From the NCBI RefSeq assembly GCF_008033235.1, contig NZ_CP042432.1, forward strand, positions 496,001 through 560,000: a stretch of DNA of 64,000 nt, read 5' to 3'. Within the stretch, counting starts at the first letter, position 1, and the number at the start of each line of letters is the position of its first letter. Under the pieces are notes generated by a model. It ran no database searches. It was not told the DNA's origin and worked only from the letters and a program-made list of their open reading frames with translations. The position numbers were made by a program, and so were the translations under genes. This DNA is from Anseongella ginsenosidimutans (lineage in GTDB: Bacteria; Bacteroidota; Bacteroidia; Sphingobacteriales; Sphingobacteriaceae). Positions 19,472 to 28,017 of this stretch are shown one piece after another.

Positions 19472-21355
19472 TTAATTAAGAAGATTTTTTGCCAGGAACT
19501 CTTCCAGTTCCGCATAAAAGTGAAGGCGGTTTTCTTCCTTACGGAACCGGTGCCCCTCGTCTTTTTTCAGAATATAGTTCACTTCCAGCCCATTCTCACG
19601 AAGTTTCTGAACAAACTGGGTGGTTTCGTTAACGTTGACCCTGGGGTCTTTCTCACCCTGAGCAACAAGCAGCGGCACTTTAATTTCCGCCGTATGGAAA
19701 ATGGGAGAAACGGCCCTCAGGTAATCGGCATCCTTCTCGGGATGTCCGACCGCGTTAAATATCATTTGCTGGATAGGCTCCAGGTAAGGCGGAATATCTT
19801 TCAGAAAGGTAAAAAGATTTGTCATGCCGGAATAAGAAACGGCACAGCGGTAGAGGCCCGGATGCTGGACCACGCCGCTCAGGGCGCAATACCCGCCGAA
19901 ACTGAACCCGCATATGGCAATCCGCGCAGGATCGGCCACCCCTTCGGCGATAAGCCATTCTACTCCGTCGGTAATATCCTGCTGCACTTTATTGCCCCAT
20001 TCCTTGTTGGAAGCTTTCATAAAGGCTTTTCCATACCCGGTTGACCCCCGGTAGTTCATCTGCAGCACTGCATAGCCGCGGTTGGCCAGGAACTGCACTT
20101 CAGGATCAAATCCCCATGTATTCCGTGTCCAGGGGCCCCCGTGGGGATTGATGATCACCGGCAAATTCACTCCCTCGCTGCCTTTTGGGAGCGTCAGGTA
20201 ACCATGAATGGTAAGCCCGTCTCCGGTTTTATAGCTTACTGGTTTCATTTCCGCCATATCCCGCGGGTCAATCCAGGGCGACACTTCGCTTAATTTCCTG
20301 AGGTCGTCCCCTGCTGCTTCATACAGGTAATAACTCCCGGGAGAGCGGTCACTATAGGTCCTGACAATAAACTTGTCTTCATTCCTGTTCCAGTTAACGA
20401 TATCTATTTCGAGTTCCGGCAGACGGTCCGCAATTTTTTCATAGATGCTCTTTATGTTTTCGTCCAGGAAATGCGTTTCCTCCTTCCAGGTAATGTAATT
20501 TACAAAAAGCGGCTTCTCCTGCTTTTTCGAGTACCGGATACTCCTTACATCCACTTCATCATGCTGAAAAATGATCTTGTCTTCCTTCCCTGAAGTCAGG
20601 TCCAGTTCCACTACTGCTTCCTTATCGCGGCCAACGTTGGAAATGGCAATTACCAGATTGGGATCCTCTGCCGAAAAATAAACCGGTTCAATACTTTCAA
20701 ACACGTTCGTGGTCAGTACTTCCTTAAAGGGGCTGTCTTCAGTAGGCCGGTATAACAGGGTCTCGTTCACGCCGTCGGAACTTTTTACCAGCCGCACCTT
20801 ATTCCGGTGATCGGGCATCCACCAGATGACATTCCCCGGATTTTCCAGGATGACTTCCATTTCCCCGGAATTGATATTCAACCGGTAGATATCAAAAACT
20901 TTGGGATCGCGCTTGTTCAGACCTACAATAATGATGCTGTCCGCCGGCGTATCATGTACCATCACTTGTGTTCCTTTGAACGGGGTCAGGTCACGATTGC
21001 CGGTTCCGTCCCGGTTCACAGAATACAAATGGTAATCTTCGTTCCCGTTGCTGTCTTTTATATACAGCAGCTGCTCGTCGTTCGCCCACCAATAATACTT
21101 GATGTTATCCTGCTCATAAGTCGTTACCTGGGTCACCTCGTTGCTGCCGAGTTCCCGCACATAAATGTTCAGCCGGTTATTATAGGGCTGTAAATAGGAA
21201 ATAAATTCCCCACCGGGCGATACGGAAAATTCTGTTTTCTCCGGGTTCCTGAAAAAGTCCTCCAGCGCTACCTTCTCCCTCTTATATTCATTTGTGCAGG
21301 CTGATGTTACAGCAACCAGCAAAAGTAATATTGATTTTCTCCTGATTCTCTTCAT
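19472..21355 (-). CDS. S9 family prolyl oligopeptidase-type lipoprotein
   Basis: A serine peptidase with an N-terminal seven-bladed beta-propeller and a C-terminal alpha/beta hydrolase. Starting at ATG 21355 gives a lipoprotein signal (KSILLLLVAVTSAC), so the enzyme should be anchored in the envelope. The nucleophile is Ser485 in CGFSFGGYCAL; the aspartate lies in AQGEKDPRVN and the histidine in DEGHRF. The oxyanion region NPHGGPWTRNTWGF is present. An in-frame ATG at 21382 would put nine residues in front and spoil the signal. It precedes the two-component genes on the same strand. Confidence 0.93.
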   Translation of the reverse strand: MKRIRRKSILLLLVAVTSACTNEYKREKVALEDFFRNPEKTEFSVSPGGEFISYLQPYNNRLNIYVRELGSNEVTQVTTYEQDNIKYYWWANDEQLLYIKDSNGNEDYHLYSVNRDGTGNRDLTPFKGTQVMVHDTPADSIIIVGLNKRDPKVFDIYRLNINSGEMEVILENPGNVIWWMPDHRNKVRLVKSSDGVNETLLYRPTEDSPFKEVLTTNVFESIEPVYFSAEDPNLVIAISNVGRDKEAVVELDLTSGKEDKIIFQHDEVDVRSIRYSKKQEKPLFVNYITWKEETHFLDENIKSIYEKIADRLPELEIDIVNWNRNEDKFIVRTYSDRSPGSYYLYEAAGDDLRKLSEVSPWIDPRDMAEMKPVSYKTGDGLTIHGYLTLPKGSEGVNLPVIINPHGGPWTRNTWGFDPEVQFLANRGYAVLQMNYRGSTGYGKAFMKASNKEWGNKVQQDITDGVEWLIAEGVADPARIAICGFSFGGYCALSGVVQHPGLYRCAVSYSGMTNLFTFLKDIPPYLEPIQQMIFNAVGHPEKDADYLRAVSPIFHTAEIKVPLLVAQGEKDPRVNVNETTQFVQKLRENGLEVNYILKKDEGHRFRKEENRLHFYAELEEFLAKNLLN

Positions 21356-21570
21356 TTTGTTCCTTCCATATCCATTCTGCATCTCATCCTCACCTGCCTA
21401 CGGCAAGCAGGCTGCTGTACCCATACAAAACAAATTCCAATGTATAGTAAAATACCGAAAAACACCCCTGCGGTTTAAGCTGTAACAATATTTTTACCCC
21501 TGTTTCGGCTTTTAAGTAATTGATTTATTGTCCATTAGAATGGCCAGCGGATTTTTTGTAATTTTAACCT

Positions 21571-23409
21571 GTGAAAAGGACCTTTGCTATCTGCTGTTTT
21601 ATACTCCTGCACCTTGCGGCAGGGGCTCAGTCCAGCCGGGACGAAGCGCTCGCCGACCAGTTTTTCCGCGAAGGGGACTATGCAAAAGCGGCGGAACTAT
21701 ACCGGCAGCTCTATGCCGGAGATAATTCGGAACAGTATTATGGAAGGCTTGTCAACACGCTTATTTACCTGAAGGAATTTGAAGCCGCTGAACAGGTAAT
21801 CCTTGAGCAGTCCGCCGCCGCTCCGGGCGATTACCGATACCAGCTGGACCTGGGCAATCTTTACAACAAAAGCGGGAATCCTGAAAAAGCGGGAACGCAT
21901 TTTGAGGCGGTCCTGAAAAATCTTCCGGCCGAAAGCCATCTGGTTTCAGGGATCGCCTATTCCCTTTACAATTACGGTGAAAATGAACTGGCCGTTAAAG
22001 CCCTTTTGAAAGCGCGGGAGGGTTCAGGGGACCCTACCTCCTTCAGCTTCGAACTGGCGCGGCTGTATTACCTGGATAAGCAGCCTTCCAGCATGATCCA
22101 TGAGCTGCTTACACTTGTTGAAAGACGCCCGGAATACCTGGAGAACATAAAGGGCCAGCTGCAGTTTTACCTGCAGGACGAAAAGGAGTTTATACTACTG
22201 CAGGAAATGCTGGAAAAACGAATGAAGCGAAACGATGGCAATCCCGTATATTCCCGCCTGCTCATCTGGCGGCTTCTGCAGCAAAAAGAATTTGAAAAGG
22301 CGCTCGACCTGGCGATCGCGATGGACAAAAAAGAAGAGCAGGGGCAGCACCTGCTGCAAATAGCGGGCATATGTTCGGCCAATGAAGCGTTTGGAACGGC
22401 GGCCAGGGCATACACTTACCTCATGGATAAGGGAGAGGCAAGCCCCTGGTATCCTGCCGCGCGCATCCATTTCCTGGACGCCAAAAGAAAGCACCTGCTA
22501 TCAGGCAAGTATAAGCCGGCAGACCTGGAGGCCCTGGAAAAAGGATATGAAGCCTTGCTGCAGGACCTCGGTAAAAACAAGGGCACAGCTCCCGTCATGA
22601 AGCAGCTGGCACTCCTGAAAGGCCGGTACCTGGGTAAACTGGACGAGGCCGTTTCACTCCTGGAAGAAACCGTTACGGTAGCCGAAGACGCCTCTTTCCG
22701 GGCGGAATGCAAGCTGGAGCTGGGCGATCTTTATATCCTGGCAGACGACGTGTGGGAAGCCACTTTAATTTACGGACAAGTAGAAAAGGAGTTCAGGGAC
22801 AGCCCGCTGGGCCAGGAAGCACGATTCCGCAATGCGCGCCTTTCTTATTATATCGGCGAATTTGAGTGGGCAAGGGGACAGCTGAACGTATTAAAAGCAG
22901 CGACCTCACAACTGATGGCCAACGACGCCCTTAACCTGAGCCTGCTGATCAGCGAGAACCCAGGCCCCGACAGCAGCTACGGAGCCCTGCGCATGTATGC
23001 CCGTGCAGAACTGCTTGCATTCAGGCACCTTCCCGGGGAAGCCCTTTCGACACTGGACAGCATCAACACACGTTTTCCGGGCCATGCCCTGCATGATGAT
23101 ATACTCATGGCAAGGGCCGCTATTTTTATTCAGCAGGGACAGGTCGAGGAGGCTGCCGGCACGTTTACCCGGGTGATTGAAGATCACGAATTCGGTATAT
23201 GGGCAGACGATGCGCTCTTCAAACTGGGAACTCTTTACGAACAACAGCTGAAAGATCCCAAAAAGGCGATGGAATACTATGAAAAATTACTGCTGCAGCA
23301 CTCCGGAAGTTTATACATTACCGAAGCCCGGAAGCGTTTTCGCACCCTCCGGGGAGACCTGCCCCCGGCATCCGGGGAAGAATTTATCAATGAACCTGTC
23401 CGCTTTTAA
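21571..23409 (+). CDS. Exported tetratricopeptide repeat protein
   Basis: A 612-residue protein starting with GTG and a signal peptide (KRTFAICCFILLHLAAGAQ). The rest is a solenoid of TPR-like helix pairs from end to end, for example LADQFFREGDYAKAAELYRQLY at the start and ALFKLGTLYEQQLKDPKKAMEYYEKLL near the end. A TAATTTTA sequence at about 21559, close to the -7 consensus, precedes the start. TPR proteins of this kind scaffold envelope complexes. No partner is suggested by the neighbours. Confidence 0.85.
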   Translation: MKRTFAICCFILLHLAAGAQSSRDEALADQFFREGDYAKAAELYRQLYAGDNSEQYYGRLVNTLIYLKEFEAAEQVILEQSAAAPGDYRYQLDLGNLYNKSGNPEKAGTHFEAVLKNLPAESHLVSGIAYSLYNYGENELAVKALLKAREGSGDPTSFSFELARLYYLDKQPSSMIHELLTLVERRPEYLENIKGQLQFYLQDEKEFILLQEMLEKRMKRNDGNPVYSRLLIWRLLQQKEFEKALDLAIAMDKKEEQGQHLLQIAGICSANEAFGTAARAYTYLMDKGEASPWYPAARIHFLDAKRKHLLSGKYKPADLEALEKGYEALLQDLGKNKGTAPVMKQLALLKGRYLGKLDEAVSLLEETVTVAEDASFRAECKLELGDLYILADDVWEATLIYGQVEKEFRDSPLGQEARFRNARLSYYIGEFEWARGQLNVLKAATSQLMANDALNLSLLISENPGPDSSYGALRMYARAELLAFRHLPGEALSTLDSINTRFPGHALHDDILMARAAIFIQQGQVEEAAGTFTRVIEDHEFGIWADDALFKLGTLYEQQLKDPKKAMEYYEKLLLQHSGSLYITEARKRFRTLRGDLPPASGEEFINEPVRF

Positions 23410-23421
23410 AGCCGATTCGCC

Positions 23422-23429
23422 TATTTTTG
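23422..23429 (+). promoter_or_regulatory. Putative -7 promoter element for the DUF4286 gene
   Basis: TATTTTTG matches TAnnTTTG and ends 11 bases before ATG 23441. It supports that start over the longer upstream open frame, which overlaps the TPR gene. Confidence 0.5.
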
Positions 23430-23440
23430 CAAAAAAAACC

Positions 23441-23749
23441 ATGATCCTATATAATATTACGGTTAACGTAGAAACCGGTATCCAGCCGGAATGGCAGAAC
23501 TGGATGCAGAACCACTACCTTCCCGAGCTGATGAAAACGGGGGCTTTCAGCGCCTGCAAGCTTTGCCGCTTAATCGATTCCCCCAACGAAGGAGTTACGT
23601 ACAGCATCCAGCATTTATGCGGCTCCCTGCAGGATTATAAAGCTTACCAAAAAGAATATGGCGAAAAATTCCGCCAGATGCACACCGCTCAGTTCCCGGA
23701 CAAGTTCGTCAGTTTCGAATCATTAATGGAAGTCGTCGAAGAATACTAA
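23441..23749 (+). CDS. DUF4286 family protein
   Basis: A 102-residue cytosolic protein beginning MILYNITVNVE. It has the DUF4286 pattern of a small ferredoxin-like alpha/beta fold: an early strand, HYLPELMKTG, then QHLCGSLQDYKAYQKEYG. The family is common in Bacteroidota and has no known function. The start was set by the promoter just upstream. The gene lies 13 bases before rfbC, so the two may be co-transcribed. Confidence 0.85.
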   Translation: MILYNITVNVETGIQPEWQNWMQNHYLPELMKTGAFSACKLCRLIDSPNEGVTYSIQHLCGSLQDYKAYQKEYGEKFRQMHTAQFPDKFVSFESLMEVVEEY

Positions 23750-23762
23750 ATCAAGCTATCGC

Positions 23763-24305
23763 ATGCAAATTACTCCAACGCCCCTTGAAGGTGTGCTGAT
23801 CTTTGAACCACGCGTTTTTCATGATTCACGCGGCTATTTCCTTGAAAGTTTCAACAAAAAAGTACTGAAAGAAAACAACCTGGCCTTTGATTTTGTGCAG
23901 GACAACCAATCCCTGTCCCAACAGAACACCCTGCGCGGGCTTCATTTCCAGGCGCCCCCCTACGCCCAGGCAAAACTGGTACGCGTTGCCCGGGGCGCCG
24001 TTCTGGACGTAGTGGTGGATATCCGGAAAACCTCCCCTACCTACGGCAAACATTTCAGCATTGTCCTTAGCGATGAAAACAATCTCCAACTCCTGATCCC
24101 GGAAGGATTCGCCCACGGCTTCCTGGTCATAGAGAACAACACGGTCTTCGTCTATAAATGTTCACAGTATTACCATAAGGAATCCGAGGGCGGCATTTTC
24201 TGGGCCGACAAACACCTGGCCATTGACTGGGGTACCGATAATCCTATTGTTTCGGAAAAAGACCAGCTTTTGCCGCAGTTCGATAGCTTTGAATCACCTT
24301 TTTAA
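23763..24305 (+). CDS. rfbC: dTDP-4-dehydrorhamnose 3,5-epimerase
   Basis: RmlC-type epimerase (180 residues), third step of dTDP-L-rhamnose synthesis. The cupin fold shows DSRGYFLESF, the catalytic His61 in LRGLHFQ, and Tyr131 in VYKCSQYY. The other rml genes are not in this window, so the pathway must be completed elsewhere or the enzyme works alone. Its stop runs straight into the repeat field at 24306. Confidence 0.95.
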   Translation: MQITPTPLEGVLIFEPRVFHDSRGYFLESFNKKVLKENNLAFDFVQDNQSLSQQNTLRGLHFQAPPYAQAKLVRVARGAVLDVVVDIRKTSPTYGKHFSIVLSDENNLQLLIPEGFAHGFLVIENNTVFVYKCSQYYHKESEGGIFWADKHLAIDWGTDNPIVSEKDQLLPQFDSFESPF

Positions 24306-24600
24306 ATTTTTAGTTCAAGGTTTAAAGTTCAAAGTTTGTAGTTTCAAGTTTTTAGTTTAAAGTTCAAAGTTCAACGTTTAGCGTTCAAGGCCTATAGTTT
24401 AAAGTTCAAAGTTTTTAAGTTTAGGGCTCAGAGTTCGGTTCAGGGTTCGAGGTCCGTCTGGTCGAGGTTTTTAGTTTCTTGTTTTTAGTTCAAGGTTTAA
24501 AGTTCAAGGTTCAACGTTTAGCGTTCAAGGCCTATAGTTTAAAGTTCAAGGTTCAACGTTTTTGATTTAAAAGCTTTTAGCTTGAGGGGCAAAGTTAACG
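24306..24600. repeat. Degenerate AGTTTAAAGTTCAA repeat field, left half
   Basis: About 300 bases made of variants of AGTTTAAAGTTCAAAGTT, read on the plus strand. Within it a 41-base stretch beginning GTTCAACGTTTAGCGTTCAA is present twice without mismatch, at 24369-24409 and 24509-24549. No gene is present. The stretch 24601-24770 between the two repeat fields holds nothing I recognise. Confidence 0.85.
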
Positions 24601-24769
24601 CTCTGAATAGACGGAAAGCTTGGCTTTGGGCTTGAATTCTACCTATCGCGCCGGGCAGCAACAATTGATACATGATCCTTCCACGGGCCTACGTCACTCG
24701 AATTCAAACCAATCGGCTGCGGAGCAACTTTAAACGAACGCAAGGCACCCCTAAAATCTGAACTTTAAA

Positions 24770-25110
24770 ACTTTAAACTTTAAACTGTTGCAAAACAACA
24801 TTGGAACTTTAAACTGTAAATGGTTGCGAAGCAACTTTGAAACGTTAAACTTAAACGGTTGCAAGCAACCCTGGAACCTCAAACTGTTGCGAAAAACTGT
24901 TGCGAAGCAACTTTGAAACATTAAACTTAAACGGTTGCGAAGCAACCCTGGAACCTCAAACTGTTGCGAAAAACTGTTGCGAAGCAACTTTGAAACTAAA
25001 AACTTTAAACTTTAAACTGTTGCGAAGCAACATTGGAACTTTAAACTGTTGCGAAGCAACAATGAAACATTAAACGGTTGCGAAGCAACCTAAAACTGTT
25101 GCGAAGCAAC
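24770..25110. repeat. GTTGCGAAGCAAC hairpin array, right half
   Basis: Eight exact copies of the 13-base palindrome GTTGCGAAGCAAC at 24823, 24899, 24934, 24976, 25019, 25048, 25077 and 25098, plus broken copies near 24787, 24857 and 24963. They are separated by 8 to 63 bases of AACTTTAAACT-like sequence, which is the reverse complement of the left field. The core GCGAAGC is known to form an unusually stable DNA mini-hairpin with a GAA loop. In several copies the flanking bases also pair (T/A or G/C). The last copies lie inside the end of the DUF2461 gene. Confidence 0.9.
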
Positions 25111-25785
25111 ATCAGTAGCTGAGCGCAGGAACTGGTTCAGGGGCGCAAGGGCGGCCCAGCCTGCGGCAACCGTGCGGGCAGCCTTGGGAGTGGTAAGCAC
25201 CATATCCTTGAAAGGATGGCTTACAGTGAAACTTTTCAGTTTAAGAAGGGCGATCTCGGGATGATCTTTGGGGTAACCTTGCGGGGCTGTTTTCAAGGCG
25301 TGTTCTTCGTCCAGCCCGCCGAAGTATTTACGGAACGAGTTTGCTTCCAGTAGTTGTTTGAGGGCTGTGCTGTTATAATCGATCTCCTGCCGGATAGCTT
25401 TGAGGTCATCCGCGGGCGGCATCCAGTAGCCCCCGGCGAGAAAGGAGGCCCCGGGCGTTATGTGCAGGTAATAGCCGGGCCCATTGCTGTTCCTGCCGGA
25501 AGGGCATAGCCATAAGCCCATATGGGTTTTGTAAGGGGTTTTGTCCTTGCTGAAACGGGTGTCCCTGTAAATGCGGAAGAGGCAATTTTTGGGAAGCAGG
25601 TCCGCCAGCAAGGGGTCGAAACGGGAAGCTTCCCGGATGAGTGCAGCGGTAAACGCTTCGACATCTTCTTTGGCCGCCAGGTAAGCCGTTTTATTCGTGT
25701 TGAACCATTCCCTGTTATTGTTTCGTGCGAGGTTCCCGAGAAAGTCCAGTGTACTATTTTGCAGCATGGTAGGTTCTGTCGGCAT
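25090..25785 (-). CDS. DUF2461 (TIGR02453) family protein
   Basis: A cytosolic protein of about 231 residues with the family landmarks NNREWFNTNKTAYLAAK, LFRIYRDTRFSKDKTPYKTH and GYYLHITPGASFLAGGYW. No reaction is known for the family. Start candidates are TTG 25797, ATG 25785 and ATG 25767; ATG 25785 is used here. Its last residues (DVASQQF) are encoded by a copy of the GTTGCGAAGCAAC repeat, so the original C-terminus has been replaced or extended. It overlaps the DUF983 gene and is the last gene of the respiratory cluster strand. Confidence 0.85.
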   Translation of the reverse strand: MPTEPTMLQNSTLDFLGNLARNNNREWFNTNKTAYLAAKEDVEAFTAALIREASRFDPLLADLLPKNCLFRIYRDTRFSKDKTPYKTHMGLWLCPSGRNSNGPGYYLHITPGASFLAGGYWMPPADDLKAIRQEIDYNSTALKQLLEANSFRKYFGGLDEEHALKTAPQGYPKDHPEIALLKLKSFTVSHPFKDMVLTTPKAARTVAAGWAALAPLNQFLRSATDVASQQF

Positions 25786-26149
25786 AAGAGCGGTCAAATT
25801 TTATTGGAGAGATCCAGTAAAGCATGAGTACGCGGGCATACCTGAAATTTATGGGCATCAGGAGAAATATTGCCGCCACCAGTATCCCGACATACGTCCA
25901 GGGTCCCGGATCATTGAGGATGAAGCTGGTAAGAATGGCCACGCCAACCATCTCGGCAACATTCAGGGCATAGCTGAAATACATGGCGCCCCAGAAAAAG
26001 CCGGGTTCTATCTCGAATTGAAGATTACATTCCGGGCAGCGCTTGTTCATCACGCTGAACTTCCGGTGAAAGGCAGGATGAGCGAACATTTTCCCCTGCC
26101 TGCAGCGGGGGCACCGGCACATTAAAATTGCTTCGGTTTTTGACACCAT
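25754..26149 (-). CDS. DUF983 zinc-ribbon membrane protein
   Basis: A 131-residue protein with an N-terminal zinc ribbon (CRCPRCRQGKMF, then KRCPECNLQFE) and two hydrophobic helices (YFSYALNVAEMVGVAILTSF; YVGILVAAIFLLMPINF). DUF983 proteins often accompany cytochrome oxidase genes. It ends inside the start of the DUF2461 gene and follows the small cysteine-containing membrane protein by 11 bases. The role is unknown. Confidence 0.88.
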   Translation of the reverse strand: MVSKTEAILMCRCPRCRQGKMFAHPAFHRKFSVMNKRCPECNLQFEIEPGFFWGAMYFSYALNVAEMVGVAILTSFILNDPGPWTYVGILVAAIFLLMPINFRYARVLMLYWISPIKFDRSYADRTYHAAK

Positions 26150-26160
26150 GATGCAGGTAA

Positions 26161-26430
26161 TTAGTTCAAGCTGATGTTTTTATCTTCCACCTCCATGATG
26201 ATGTTCTTCTTCCGGTACTTTTTATACCACAGATAGCCTATTCCCATCACCGCGAGGTAAGGAATGGCCAGCATATAAAGTATGCCGGTATTAAGCCCGC
26301 TGGCTTCCTTACTTCCCTCGTTGGAAGCGCTGTTCACCGTAGAACCGCACATAGCGCACTGTGCATCCGCCGTGAAGTTAACGCCGGAGAACAACACGAT
26401 GAGGCAGGCCAATAATAAGAACTTCTTCAT
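26161..26430 (-). CDS. Small membrane protein with CxxC motif
   Basis: An 89-residue protein: signal peptide (KKFLLLACLIVLFSGVNF), then CAMCGSTVNSASNEG, a single membrane helix (GILYMLAIPYLAVMGIGYLWY) and a short charged tail. The CxxC right after the signal would face the periplasm and could bind copper or act in thiol exchange (inference). Position between DUF420 and DUF983 genes in the oxidase run suggests a small assembly factor. ATG 26430 gives the cleaner signal; ATG 26445 is in frame. Confidence 0.75.
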   Translation of the reverse strand: MKKFLLLACLIVLFSGVNFTADAQCAMCGSTVNSASNEGSKEASGLNTGILYMLAIPYLAVMGIGYLWYKKYRKKNIIMEVEDKNISLN

Positions 26431-26464
26431 TTCCTTTGATAACATTTTCCTTAACGAACTGTTT

Positions 26465-27001
26465 TCAAAAACTGTAATATGGCGAGATCAGCAGGTAAAC
26501 CGCCACTCCGCTCATGGTCACGTACAACCATATCGGGTAACTCCACCTTACTAATTTACGGTGCTTACTGATATTACCCATTAAGCCGTGATAAAAAGAA
26601 AGCAGCACCAGGGGCAGTACCAGCGCCGCCAGGATAATATGAGAGATGAGAATGACCAGGTACGCCGGCCGGAAGGGATTGTCCGCAGGGTACTTTGTTT
26701 CCGGCACATAAAAGTGAAAGGTCACATAAGAAATCAGGAATAGCGCGGAAAGCACGAAAGCGGTCAGGTTGATCCGCTTGTGCATAAGAATGTTCTTCCG
26801 CTTGATAAAATAAAGCGATACCAGCAGCAACAGGCAGCATGTGCCGTTGATAAAAGCGTTCAGGCCGGGGAGCAGGTAAATAAAGGACGGGAAGGTCTCC
26901 GGAACGGGCAGGAGCCGCCGGTTCAACACCACTACGGTTGCCAGCACCAGCAGGGAAACAGCCAGTACAATTCTGAAAACTAATTTATCATTCGTTATCA
27001 T
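26465..27001 (-). CDS. DUF420 (CtaM-like) membrane protein
   Basis: A 178-residue protein with five predicted membrane helices and the DUF420 signature of conserved histidines (GLNAFINGTCC, MHKRINL, ISHIILA and FYHGLMGNISKHRKLVRW). The DUF420 relative CtaM is needed for haem-copper oxidase maturation in Firmicutes. It overlaps the SCO-like gene by 14 bases, consistent with a shared role in oxidase assembly. Confidence 0.88.
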   Translation of the reverse strand: MITNDKLVFRIVLAVSLLVLATVVVLNRRLLPVPETFPSFIYLLPGLNAFINGTCCLLLLVSLYFIKRKNILMHKRINLTAFVLSALFLISYVTFHFYVPETKYPADNPFRPAYLVILISHIILAALVLPLVLLSFYHGLMGNISKHRKLVRWSYPIWLYVTMSGVAVYLLISPYYSF

Positions 27002-27656
27002 CCCGGTTCATTTCTTCTTTCCACAATACAGAAATCTCGTCTTCCAGTGTATCTGTAGCAAAATAGGAAGTGCCGTCATAGTATCCCCGGATGCGCTTCC
27101 GGCTGTCTATTAATACCAGGGTATCGCTCATGGGCAAACCTGTACCGCTGCTGCTGTTCGGCGCAAACAAAAGGCCTTCCCTCATAACTTTTCCGATAGC
27201 AGCCTCCGGCATACGCAGCCTCAGCCACTTTTCTCCCTCACCTGCATAACTTAGCAACAGTTCTTCAGAAGGTGTAATGGTTTCCGTGCTGTCAGTAGCA
27301 ATAAAAGCAACGAACTTCAGCCGCTTTAGGTCATAATAGGTTTTCGCCAGGCGTACCATATTCACCGCCAGCGTTTCTGCCTCGGCGCTGACCGGCCCCC
27401 GGAGAAAACCAGCCACATACATCTTACTGTCAAGTGCCGGGACTTCACCGCCTGGAGAAATAAAACGGGAAAGATTAAACTTAAACCAGGCCGAATCGGG
27501 AAGGCTGTCGGAGAGTTCGATTGCTCCTTCAGGCCCGTAAACCGGTAAACTATGATAATAATTGGTACCGGTTCGCAGCAGCATGTAGCATATTCCTGGG
27601 ATCACCAGCACAAACAGCGCCAGAACGGTTTTTTTAAGACGCTTTGAAAGGCCCAT
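26988..27656 (-). CDS. SCO1/SenC-like protein lacking the copper-binding cysteines
   Basis: A 222-residue protein with one N-terminal membrane helix (VLALFVLVIPGICYML) and a thioredoxin-like domain. Its place between subunit IV and DUF420 is where Bacteroidota keep a SCO copper chaperone. The end LIDSRKRIRGYYDGTSYF matches that family. The CxxxC motif that should follow the first strand is absent: YVAGFLRGPVSAEAETL has no cysteine. The late histidine is not evident either. It probably cannot carry CuA copper and may be a degenerate or repurposed SCO protein. The family call rests mostly on position and the C-terminal motif. Confidence 0.7.
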   Translation of the reverse strand: MGLSKRLKKTVLALFVLVIPGICYMLLRTGTNYYHSLPVYGPEGAIELSDSLPDSAWFKFNLSRFISPGGEVPALDSKMYVAGFLRGPVSAEAETLAVNMVRLAKTYYDLKRLKFVAFIATDSTETITPSEELLLSYAGEGEKWLRLRMPEAAIGKVMREGLLFAPNSSSGTGLPMSDTLVLIDSRKRIRGYYDGTSYFATDTLEDEISVLWKEEMNRDDNE

Positions 27657-27661
27657 TCATA

Positions 27662-27997
27662 TCAGCGGATTAGCAGCCAATAATCGCCTTCATGCAGCAG
27701 GGCGCCGATGATACCCAATATAAGTATCAGCGGTACTACGATAAGGTAGATAAGAAATAGCTTTTCGAACTTGAGGTGCATGAAATAGGCCACGATATAA
27801 AAGGCCTTGGCCAGGGTCAAAACAATATAAAGGATGTTTTTGATCGAATGCGGCATAAAGCTTTCAGGAATGGCCAGGGCAATGACGAACTCAATTACCG
27901 TAAGGCCCAGCAGGATAAAGAACACCTTCCAGATGTCTCCCCTTGTCATGCTTGCATGTTCCGCATCGTGCGACTGTGAATGTTCAGCTGCCGTCAT
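27662..27997 (-). CDS. coxD: Cytochrome c oxidase subunit IV
   Basis: A 111-residue protein with three hydrophobic helices in the bacterial subunit IV (CyoD-like) pattern: VFFILLGLTVIEFVIAL, ILYIVLTLAKAFYIVAYFMHL and LIYLIVVPLILILGIIG. The FYIVAYFMHLKFE stretch is typical. It sits between subunit III and the SCO-like gene. Confidence 0.9.
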   Translation of the reverse strand: MTAAEHSQSHDAEHASMTRGDIWKVFFILLGLTVIEFVIALAIPESFMPHSIKNILYIVLTLAKAFYIVAYFMHLKFEKLFLIYLIVVPLILILGIIGALLHEGDYWLLIR

Positions 27998-28017
27998 ATC
28001 TGTTCAGAATTATTTTA

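Noticed and set aside
23279-23440. Longer start for the DUF4286 gene
   Set aside because: It lies within the TPR gene and upstream of the TATTTTTG element; the family begins at MILYNITV.
24751-24987. Minus-strand 78-residue ORF
   Set aside because: It is a translation of the repeat field, with no promoter or family likeness.
24823-25110. CRISPR array
   Set aside because: The repeated unit is only 13 bases and spacers vary from 8 to 63 bases with similar AACTTTAAACT content; no cas genes are near.
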